DNA of 64,000 bases from Akkermansiaceae bacterium UBA6138. Its GTDB lineage: Bacteria > Verrucomicrobiota > Verrucomicrobiia > Verrucomicrobiales > DEV007. The stretch spans positions 176,392-240,391 of the forward strand of contig DIVG01000073.1 of the NCBI GenBank assembly GCA_002422425.1, read 5' to 3'. This document shows, piece by piece, positions 25,365 to 32,850 of this stretch. Under the pieces are notes generated by a model that had not been told where the DNA came from, did not search any database, and saw nothing but the letters and a program-made list of their open reading frames with translations. The first letter of the stretch is position 1. The number at the start of each line of letters is the position of its first letter. The position numbers and the translations under genes were made by a program.

Positions 25365-27473
25365 TTAGTCGAAGACGATTCCCTTGCCCCGGAGGGTCTC
25401 GCGCCGCACCCACCAGGGGCGACCCCCTTCAAGACCGGGCTTACCGATTTCAAGAGGTAGCGCTCTCCCGTCACTCTCCGACGCAACGGCGGGAAAGTGA
25501 ACCATCAGAGCACCGCTCCGGACCATCAGAAAGCGACCGGTATCGCAGAGAAAAAAGCATGGCTGCAGCTCGGCAATGGCCTTTTGCAGACTCTCCGCGC
25601 TCTGCCGCAACTCGACAGGATCGTCCGAAGAGCGAAGCGTCACGAGAATTTCATCGACCGCTCCATTGCGCAATCCGGGAAGATTTCCCCCTCCAGACAC
25701 CGCCCCCGAAGAATGCCAGACATCATAACGATCCCGCTCAAACGGAATCTCCCAGCTCAGCATGACCGCGTCGAAATCGCGCGTTTGGAGGCGGCTTGCA
25801 AGCAGCTCGTTCCACCCCAGTGACTCCACTTCGACCCTCACCCCGAGCCCGCCCCACTGCTCGGCGAGGGACGCGGCAAGGCGACGGTGCGCCGCATTCG
25901 CCTCGTTTAAGGCGAGAGTGAAAGTGAGAACTTCGCCGCTTCTATTCTCACGCAGGCCGCTGCTCTCGTTGAGCGTATACCCCTCGCCATCGAGCAGATC
26001 CCCCGCCCCGACGGGATCGTATTCCGGCAACGGCATGGGCCTTTCGCTATACGGACTACCGGGAAAAAATAAACTCGTGACCGGCTGCTGAAAACCGGTT
26101 GCGGAGTCTCGGAGCACTTCCTTCAAGTTCACCGATTTCGCGAGGGCCAGGCGCAGGGCCCGTCGGTCAAAGGGCGGCCGGTCGAGATTCCACGCGACAA
26201 AGTGCTGAATGCGCGGTTCGCAGCGGATCATCTCCGCCGCCCCCGGATTGCGCCTCGACCATTCGGTAAAACGTTCGTCGGGGACGACGACATCGACGAG
26301 GCCGGAGCTCAGCCCGAGGAGGATGGATTCAAGCGAAACAAAACGCCGGTATCCGATACGCTTCTCAAGGGGAGGTCCGCGAAAGTAGGCTTCGTTTGCG
26401 ATCAGCTCGATCCCTCCGTCCGGACGTCTCGACGCGAGTCGGTAGGGCCCCGTCCCGACCGGATCGCGGAAAAAAACGTCGAGCTCCCCCGCGTCAGTGA
26501 GACGGGTGAGGAGATGCGCCGGGAGCACCGGAAGCTTTTCCCAGCTCTCCATCATCGTAGCAGGCACCTCACGGCAGGTCACCTTGAACCGCAGGGGACC
26601 GAGGACCTGGAGATCTTCGACAAATCCGAAACTCGAAGCGAGCGGCAACGGCGCGTCAGGACGAGTCAACTGATTGTAGGAAAAGACCACATCGGCAGCC
26701 GTAAAAGGCACCCCGTCATGCCAGCGCACGCCACCCCTGAGATCGATGATCATTTCGCGAGCGGTGGTATGACATCGCTCGCCGACGACCCTGATGCGCG
26801 GGTCGAGACTCCGATTCGACTCGTAGTAGAGCCGGAGCTCGCGGAGGAAGCCTTCCGCATCACCGCGCACAAAAAGGTTCACCTCGCGATCGCCCGTATA
26901 GTCGATCATACGAACCCGGGTCTTCTCGATCGAACTTTCCAGAAATGCCTCGAACGAAATGCGGGCCGAATGCTTCAGCTCAAGACTAACAAGAATATAA
27001 TCACCGAGATTTTCCGGATCAATCCCTGCTACAAGCTGTTCGTCCAGACCGGCCGCGATTCCCTTCAGGGCGACGGTAAGAACCGATTCAGCGCGGTCGA
27101 GGGCGAGCATTTCCAATCCGCCGACAAGGTATTCTCCCGAGCGCAGCCTCGCCTCGGAGTCACCCGCCGCCTCTTCGCTAGAGCAGCGTATCGTCACCAC
27201 CGTCTGTGAAGTCCAGCTCTCGAAAAGATGGGGCTGGAGATTCAGGTCATCGTCGCGCCGAAGGAGCGGATCAAAAAGGAGGTCGGTGATCTCGCCCGTC
27301 ACGCCTGTCGATGGCACGAGCGGATTTAGATAGCCGACAGGCTCGCGGATCGCACAGACCAGGGCTCCGGCGTCATGCGATAACTGGAGTTCACCGATCT
27401 TGTCGAATAACCAGTAGCCACCCCACACCAGCAACAGCGGCGACGAAAAGAGAATCGTGCGAAGCCAGAACAT
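25365..27473 (-). CDS. Membrane-anchored peptide-type ABC solute-binding protein with internal insertion
   Basis: 702 residues, well above the 500-600 usual for SBP_bac_5 proteins. The N-terminus is a hydrophobic helix (TILFSSPLLLVWGGYWLF) with no clear cleavage site or lipobox, so it is probably anchored. Family blocks are PVGYLNPLVPSTG (about 45), LQPHLFESW (80-88), then LRGGVRWHDGVPFTAADVVFSY (245-266), PVGTGPYRL and RRALRLALAKSVNL. In normal members the LxxxxAESW and WHDG blocks are about 20-30 residues apart; here about 160 lie between, so some 140 residues have been inserted (about 90-240). It should deliver peptides or similar ligands to the DppBC-like permeases. It is first in the operon. 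Confidence 0.87.
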   Translation of the reverse strand: MFWLRTILFSSPLLLVWGGYWLFDKIGELQLSHDAGALVCAIREPVGYLNPLVPSTGVTGEITDLLFDPLLRRDDDLNLQPHLFESWTSQTVVTIRCSSEEAAGDSEARLRSGEYLVGGLEMLALDRAESVLTVALKGIAAGLDEQLVAGIDPENLGDYILVSLELKHSARISFEAFLESSIEKTRVRMIDYTGDREVNLFVRGDAEGFLRELRLYYESNRSLDPRIRVVGERCHTTAREMIIDLRGGVRWHDGVPFTAADVVFSYNQLTRPDAPLPLASSFGFVEDLQVLGPLRFKVTCREVPATMMESWEKLPVLPAHLLTRLTDAGELDVFFRDPVGTGPYRLASRRPDGGIELIANEAYFRGPPLEKRIGYRRFVSLESILLGLSSGLVDVVVPDERFTEWSRRNPGAAEMIRCEPRIQHFVAWNLDRPPFDRRALRLALAKSVNLKEVLRDSATGFQQPVTSLFFPGSPYSERPMPLPEYDPVGAGDLLDGEGYTLNESSGLRENRSGEVLTFTLALNEANAAHRRLAASLAEQWGGLGVRVEVESLGWNELLASRLQTRDFDAVMLSWEIPFERDRYDVWHSSGAVSGGGNLPGLRNGAVDEILVTLRSSDDPVELRQSAESLQKAIAELQPCFFLCDTGRFLMVRSGALMVHFPAVASESDGRALPLEIGKPGLEGGRPWWVRRETLRGKGIVFD

Positions 27474-27617
27474 CAGCGGATTTTAGCGCATCCCGCCTCC
27501 GATTGCCAAACTTACTTTGGACAGGTTAAAGAGTCCGCGCCGTGGCAATCAAAAGGTCCCGACACACGCGGCACTCAAACCGGAGAATCTTCTTCCGAAA
27601 GACGGAAACTCGGCGAT

Positions 27618-28487
27618 CTATCGATCCTCCTCCGACAACCCCCGCGCGCTCCTGTCATCGGTGGCAAGATTCGCGAACTCGACGTTAGTCCCCGCAGGCA
27701 GGGAAGTTCCCGCTGCCAGCACAGCGCTGTCGTCAACTTTATGCAGCTTCGTGTAGCCGGGGTGATGCGACTCTTTATAGGGTTCGTTTGCGGCCGAGTT
27801 GTAACAACAGATCATGGCCCAGCGGGGGTGGGGGGAATGATTCGGTCCCGAGCAATGCAGGGTATTCGCATGGAAAAAGACAGCGTCGCCAGCCCCCATC
27901 TCACAATAAACTTTTTCAAGACGCTTCTCCGCCTCGGCGACACGCTCGGGGTCGGCCCCGGCTTGTTCGCCGGACAGGACGTGATTAATACGACCCATCC
28001 GATGCGACCCCTTCAGCAGTTCGAGGCAGCCGTTCTCCTTTGTCGCCGGATCGACGGCAATCATGACGCTGCAGAGATCCGGAAAAAGCAGGCCGTTCTG
28101 ATACCAGTAACCGTAATCCTGATGCCAGGCCCAGGCCCCACCGGTGAAGGCATCTTTGAGAATCATCTTGGAGTGATAGTGATAGACCTCGCCCCCGATG
28201 AGTTGCTCGACCGGGTCAACCACTCGGTGTGACCGTGCCACCATGCCGTAAATACCATCCCCGGGGTGGTTCCAGAGGGAGAGACGAACCCTATTTCCGC
28301 CTCCGTCATCGAGTGCCGTCGAAGCCCTGTCCATCGCGTGATCACCCCGAGCCGCGCTACCCAGCAAATCGATCTCCTCCGCGGAAAAAAGCCCCCGCCT
28401 GATCACATAACCATTCGTGCGGTAGGCGGAGAGCTCCTCTGAAGTAAAAACCCCGTGCATCACGGGATCATGCCCGTCCCGACTCAC
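27618..28487 (-). CDS. Phytanoyl-CoA dioxygenase (PhyH) family Fe(II)/2-oxoglutarate oxygenase
   Basis: 289 residues. The jelly-roll iron ligands are visible: WHQDYGYW (His and Asp of HxD) near residue 115 and the distal His in FFHANTLHCSGPNHS near residue 205, with HPRWAMICCYN giving the Arg for 2-oxoglutarate. The N-terminus FTSEELSAYRTNGYVIRRGL is typical of the family. These enzymes hydroxylate diverse small molecules; the substrate is not evident. The gene is 144 bp upstream of the peptide transporter operon on the same strand. A second in-frame ATG at 28460 is a possible start. Confidence 0.88.
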   Translation of the reverse strand: MSRDGHDPVMHGVFTSEELSAYRTNGYVIRRGLFSAEEIDLLGSAARGDHAMDRASTALDDGGGNRVRLSLWNHPGDGIYGMVARSHRVVDPVEQLIGGEVYHYHSKMILKDAFTGGAWAWHQDYGYWYQNGLLFPDLCSVMIAVDPATKENGCLELLKGSHRMGRINHVLSGEQAGADPERVAEAEKRLEKVYCEMGAGDAVFFHANTLHCSGPNHSPHPRWAMICCYNSAANEPYKESHHPGYTKLHKVDDSAVLAAGTSLPAGTNVEFANLATDDRSARGLSEEDR

Positions 28488-28515
28488 TTTGTAAATCCCG
28501 CTTTTGCGACGGGAC

Positions 28516-29883
28516 TTAAAAACCGGCCGCCCCCGGAGTCCTCGGGAAAGGGATCACATCCCTGATGTTCGCGACGCCAGTCACGAACATCAGAAGACGC
28601 TCAAAACCGAGTCCGAATCCTGCATGCGGCACGGTGCCGTAGCGGCGCAGGTCGATATACCAGTCATAGTGCGACTCGTCGAGCCCGTGCCCGGCGAGAT
28701 TGGACCGCAGAACCTCAAGGCGCTCCTCGCGCTGGCTGCCGCCCACGATCTCACCAATACCCGGCACGAGAAGGTCCATTGCCGCGACCGTCGCGCCGTC
28801 GTCGTTTTTCCGCATGTAGAAAGGCTTGATCTCTTTCGGGTAATTATAGACCGTCGTCGGGCAGCGGAAATATTTCTCGGTCAGGTAGCGCTCGTGTTCG
28901 GACTGCAGATTGAGCCCATACTCAACCGGGTAGGCAAACTTCTCCCCGCTTCTTTTCAGTAATTCAACTGCCCCGGTGTAGGTGACCCGCTCGAAAGGAC
29001 GGTCACGCACGGACTGGAGGCGCTCGATTAGCCCCTTATCGACGAACTGATTGAAAAAGTCGAGATCCGCCGCGCAGGACTCAAGCGCGTCCGAGACGAG
29101 ATATTTGATCATCGCCTCAGCCATGTCCATATCGGCGGAAAGATCGCAAAACGCCATCTCGGGTTCGACCATCCAGAACTCGGACGCATGCCGCGAGGTA
29201 TGTGAATTCTCGGCACGGAAAGTGGGACCGAAAGTGTAAATGTCGGACAGGGCACAGGCAAAGGTCTCACCTTCGAGTTGCCCGCTCACAGTGAGGTAAG
29301 TCGGCTTCCCGAAAAACTCCCCGCCGCCCGTGTTCATGACCTCGCCATCCATTGTCACGACCCGAAACATCTCCCCCGCCCCCTCGCAATCCGACGCTGT
29401 AATAATGGGGGTATGAACGTAAACAAAGCCTCGCTCCTGAAAAAACCGGTGGATCGCGTAAGCCATTCGGCTGCGCACCCGGAAGACGGCGCCGAAGAGG
29501 TTTGAGCGCGGCCGGAGATGGGCGATCGAGCGCATAAATTCCATCGAGTGCCCTTTTTTCTGCAGCGGATAATCCTCTGCGGCCGCGCCGAGCAGCTCAA
29601 TCTTCGATGCCTGCAATTCCCAGCGCTGACCCTGTCCTCGGGAGGGAACGATCACTCCCTCGACCTTGACCGAGGCTCCGGTCCGGGCAGGGATAACGCC
29701 CTCGTCATACCCCGGGATTCCGGCATCCGCGACGACCTGAAGGTTCGCGAGGCAACTCCCGTCGTTTATCTCAAGGAAAGCAAAAGCCTTCGAATCACGC
29801 TTCGTTCGCACCCATCCCATCACTGTAACCGCACCAGGTGAGACTTCTTTTCCCAGGATCTCAACGACTCGTGTTCTGAACAT
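28516..29883 (-). CDS. asnS: Asparaginyl-tRNA synthetase
   Basis: 455 residues from ATG 29883 (MFRTRVVEILGKEV); an upstream ATG at 29916 is less likely. The N-terminal OB fold (GWVRTKRDSKAFAFLEINDGS) binds the anticodon. Class II motifs follow: motif 1 at FRVRSRMAYAIHRFFQERGF, motif 2 at FRAENSHTSRHASEFWMVEPE and motif 3 at GFGLGFERLLMF. The combination and GTVPHAGFGLG mark it as AsnRS rather than AspRS. It charges tRNA-Asn with asparagine in the cytoplasm. It lies between the kinase gene (96 bp) and the PhyH gene (28 bp) on the same strand. Confidence 0.95.
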   Translation of the reverse strand: MFRTRVVEILGKEVSPGAVTVMGWVRTKRDSKAFAFLEINDGSCLANLQVVADAGIPGYDEGVIPARTGASVKVEGVIVPSRGQGQRWELQASKIELLGAAAEDYPLQKKGHSMEFMRSIAHLRPRSNLFGAVFRVRSRMAYAIHRFFQERGFVYVHTPIITASDCEGAGEMFRVVTMDGEVMNTGGGEFFGKPTYLTVSGQLEGETFACALSDIYTFGPTFRAENSHTSRHASEFWMVEPEMAFCDLSADMDMAEAMIKYLVSDALESCAADLDFFNQFVDKGLIERLQSVRDRPFERVTYTGAVELLKRSGEKFAYPVEYGLNLQSEHERYLTEKYFRCPTTVYNYPKEIKPFYMRKNDDGATVAAMDLLVPGIGEIVGGSQREERLEVLRSNLAGHGLDESHYDWYIDLRRYGTVPHAGFGLGFERLLMFVTGVANIRDVIPFPRTPGAAGF

Positions 29884-29979
29884 AACGCAGTATCGAAAGA
29901 CCTCGCCAAATTTCAACCGGATAAAGAACGGCGACCGAGGACCCGATCGGTCGCCCCTTCCGCTTCCCGCTGCGGCAAT

Positions 29980-32841
29980 TTACTCCGTCGCGCCAACGTT
30001 CTCCAGAACATAGCGGAAACCGTAGTAGCCCTCTCTTGAGGAGGCAGGCACAGGGTTGCGGTAAGCTGTCGCAAGGACTTCGCGCTCAGCTGAGTTCCAC
30101 CCTCCTCCCCTCACCACCTGGAGACCGTCATTGCCGTCGGTGTAGGGATCCAGAACCCACTCCCACACGTTTCCGGCAAGATCATAAAACCCGGACGGCG
30201 AGGCCGTAAAGCTGCCGACCGGAGCCGTCGTATCAAAGCCGTCGGTATACCCTTCAACGATGTTCGTCCCAAAATACGCCGTCGCGGAGATGTCGGCAAA
30301 ATTCCCCGCTCCGGCCGGGGGAGGCCACTCGGGGCCCCATGGAAACGCGGTGCCGCTGGTCGAGTTTCGCTGCTCCGGCGTCGCACCGCTCTCACCGCGA
30401 AGTCCCGCAAAACGACTCCATTCGAGATCGGTAGGGAGCCGATAACGCTGCCAGGGGCGGATGAGATGAAGGGCGCGCTCCCGTCGGGTAAGCCATTCAC
30501 AAAAACCTACCGCCTCGGCGTAGCCGACTCCATAGGCAGGGTAATCAGATCCCGGGGGAGCCGCGAGAACCGGCTCGGTGACGACCCCCTCGTCAGTGAG
30601 AAACTCAAGGTAGGCCCGCGACGGAGTCTCGGTCGAGGCAACGAGAAGATTCTCAAAAGGAACCAGGCCCATCCCCTGACTATTCGCCCAGGGTTGCCCA
30701 AAGACGACTGATGCATCGCGCTCCAGGGGCTGGACAAGATCAAGAGTTTTATTCACAAGCGTTTCATTAATATCGCCCCTCGCCGACGTCACTCTGTAGC
30801 CGGGCAGGTAAAGCTGCAGCTCAAAAATCCCGAAACGGATCTCGTTGAGCACGATAGGCGTCTTACCGAGATCGGTGTCACCGTCAAAAACGCGGGCACC
30901 GCTCGGCTCCGAATTCAAAAGCAGCATACCGAAATCGCTCTCAATCGAGCAGAAAAAGGAATTGCGACGGGTTTCCCCCGGCTGGCGCCGGGGATAATAA
31001 TATCGCTTCGGCCCGAGGTAGCCGGCAGCCCTGTCCTTCTCCGTCATCCAGTCGCAGAACTTCCAGATGGCAGAATCCTCGGGAACCTGCGCGATCCCGT
31101 TCACCCCGCCGCGGGGAATTTGCAGTCCAGTCTCGGACAGAAAAAGATCAAAGATATCCAGCTCGATCTCCGAGAGAGAGACAAAGGTGCCGTCAACGGC
31201 GGGGGTAAACTCCAGCCCGAGAGAATTCACCCAGGGACTTCCCGCGACAGGACTGCGGTCCGGGAGCATCTCAACCTCGATGACACTGGTCTTTCCCTCG
31301 ACAATCTCCCCGCGATAAAGAACCTCGTGAAACCCCTCACGCCGGAGGGTTAATTCGATTGGGCCGATCGGGAACTCAAGGAGACGGGTCTCGGTCATCC
31401 CGATCTCTCGCCCCTGATACGTCACGGTCGCGCCACTGGGACGGCTCATGATCTTGACCCGGGCGATTGGTTGCTCAAGAGGATCGGCAATTAGAGCCGG
31501 TTTTTCCCGGTCGGACCCGATCATCGTCGTCTTCAGGCCATCCCCCTCCTCCCCCTTCGTTTTCACTTCGACGACCTCATCACGGATAACAACCTCGCCC
31601 GCCGCAGCACTCATGTCCCCGGAAGGCTCAACAAACGAAAAAACCCGCTCTTTTCCCTTGGAACCAGGATCGCCCGCCATCCCCTTGACAGGTTCCAGGA
31701 TCACCCCCCCGACCGGCTCCACCAGCGCAAGGGGATCGATCGCGGGCCGCAGAACCTGCCCTGCTGTTTTGACGCCGCGGCCCGGATCAGACGAGACCGC
31801 TCCATTGCTCCCGCTTTCCGCAAGCTCAGTTCCATGCTTGCCGACAAAGGACTGATTGTCCTGCCAGAGCCAGTAAAAGCCGAATCCTGCCGTCGCGAGA
31901 AGCAGCAGCGTCGCAAAAGCACCGATCAGGAGAAAAGGCGATCTTTTGCGCCTCCCGGATGTTGCCGGATCGAGATCGCCGCAAACCGACTGCAATGCCC
32001 GGGCAAGGGAATGGGCCGACTCGAAACGCTTTCGTGGATCGGGCGAACCGGCGCGGCAAATGACCCCGTTAAGCGCGCGCCACTCATCCCGGTTCACCGT
32101 CGGGGGAATCTCAAGATTGGTCGGGAGTTCGGGAAAGTCGAGGCGGCATTTTCCCGTGTGCATCTCATAGAGCACCATCGCGAGAGAGTAGAGATCCGCC
32201 GAACTCGTCCCGGGCCCCTCAGGCGGAACGTAGCCCTCCGTCCCGACGAACGTGCGCTGCCCCGTGGCGGCGACAAGACCGACGTCGGCAAGTTTGGGCT
32301 GGCCTTTGACGTAAATGATGTTTGAAGGCTTCACATCCCGGTGGGTGAGGCCGGCATGATGAAGATGCCCCAGGGCCCCGGCCATGGACATTCCCAGATC
32401 AACGCACTCCCTGACGGAGTGTGCCGACTTGCGGCGGAGGTCCGAGGAGAGAGTTCGCGGCCGATAAGAATCCACATCCACCTCCTCGTGACCGCCGCCC
32501 TCATCGTCGGCAAGCTCCATCACATAATAATAAAAGCCCTCTTCACGGCTGCGTCCGACATGAAGGACATCGACAAGCCAGGGATGGTCCTGCGATACTT
32601 TTTCATACTTCTGAATGCCTTCAAATTCGCGCTCAAAAGTCCTCTCAAACTCAAAATCCTCCCGCCGCACGACTTTTACCGCCCGGTACATTCCGGTGAC
32701 GGAACGGGCAAGGTAGACCTCACCGTAGGAACCTCCGCCAATGCGACCGAGGAGCTCAAAATTGGGAATAAGGGGGATGTCGGATGACTCTGCGATACAG
32801 GACTCTAAACGAAGGAGACTCCCTTTTCCATAGATGATCAC
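29980..32841 (-). CDS. Membrane Ser/Thr kinase with two PEGA and two SUMF-like (FGE-fold) segments
   Basis: 953 residues. A Hanks-type kinase spans about 28-290: IGGGSYGEVYLA, AVKVV (Lys56), THRDVKPSNI (about 167), ADVGLV in place of DFG, and PPE. A membrane helix is at 302-326. The outer part is a duplication: PEGA 461-526, a short SUMF-like half 533-630 (SPWVNSLGLEF..), PEGA 641-706, and a full SUMF-like domain 712-947 ending FYDLAGNVWEWV and RVVRGGGW-like VVRGGGWNSAE. The catalytic Cys residues of formylglycine-generating enzyme are absent, so this domain probably binds rather than modifies. It signals across the membrane; the 9 bp gap to the upstream coiled-coil gene suggests a partner. 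Targets are unknown. Confidence 0.9.
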   Translation of the reverse strand: MIIYGKGSLLRLESCIAESSDIPLIPNFELLGRIGGGSYGEVYLARSVTGMYRAVKVVRREDFEFERTFEREFEGIQKYEKVSQDHPWLVDVLHVGRSREEGFYYYVMELADDEGGGHEEVDVDSYRPRTLSSDLRRKSAHSVRECVDLGMSMAGALGHLHHAGLTHRDVKPSNIIYVKGQPKLADVGLVAATGQRTFVGTEGYVPPEGPGTSSADLYSLAMVLYEMHTGKCRLDFPELPTNLEIPPTVNRDEWRALNGVICRAGSPDPRKRFESAHSLARALQSVCGDLDPATSGRRKRSPFLLIGAFATLLLLATAGFGFYWLWQDNQSFVGKHGTELAESGSNGAVSSDPGRGVKTAGQVLRPAIDPLALVEPVGGVILEPVKGMAGDPGSKGKERVFSFVEPSGDMSAAAGEVVIRDEVVEVKTKGEEGDGLKTTMIGSDREKPALIADPLEQPIARVKIMSRPSGATVTYQGREIGMTETRLLEFPIGPIELTLRREGFHEVLYRGEIVEGKTSVIEVEMLPDRSPVAGSPWVNSLGLEFTPAVDGTFVSLSEIELDIFDLFLSETGLQIPRGGVNGIAQVPEDSAIWKFCDWMTEKDRAAGYLGPKRYYYPRRQPGETRRNSFFCSIESDFGMLLLNSEPSGARVFDGDTDLGKTPIVLNEIRFGIFELQLYLPGYRVTSARGDINETLVNKTLDLVQPLERDASVVFGQPWANSQGMGLVPFENLLVASTETPSRAYLEFLTDEGVVTEPVLAAPPGSDYPAYGVGYAEAVGFCEWLTRRERALHLIRPWQRYRLPTDLEWSRFAGLRGESGATPEQRNSTSGTAFPWGPEWPPPAGAGNFADISATAYFGTNIVEGYTDGFDTTAPVGSFTASPSGFYDLAGNVWEWVLDPYTDGNDGLQVVRGGGWNSAEREVLATAYRNPVPASSREGYYGFRYVLENVGATE

Positions 32842-32850
32842 CCCGAGACC

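Noticed and set aside
29980..31250. SUMF-like domain as an active formylglycine-generating enzyme for the sulfatase
   Set aside because: The catalytic Cys residues are absent from the RGGGW region.
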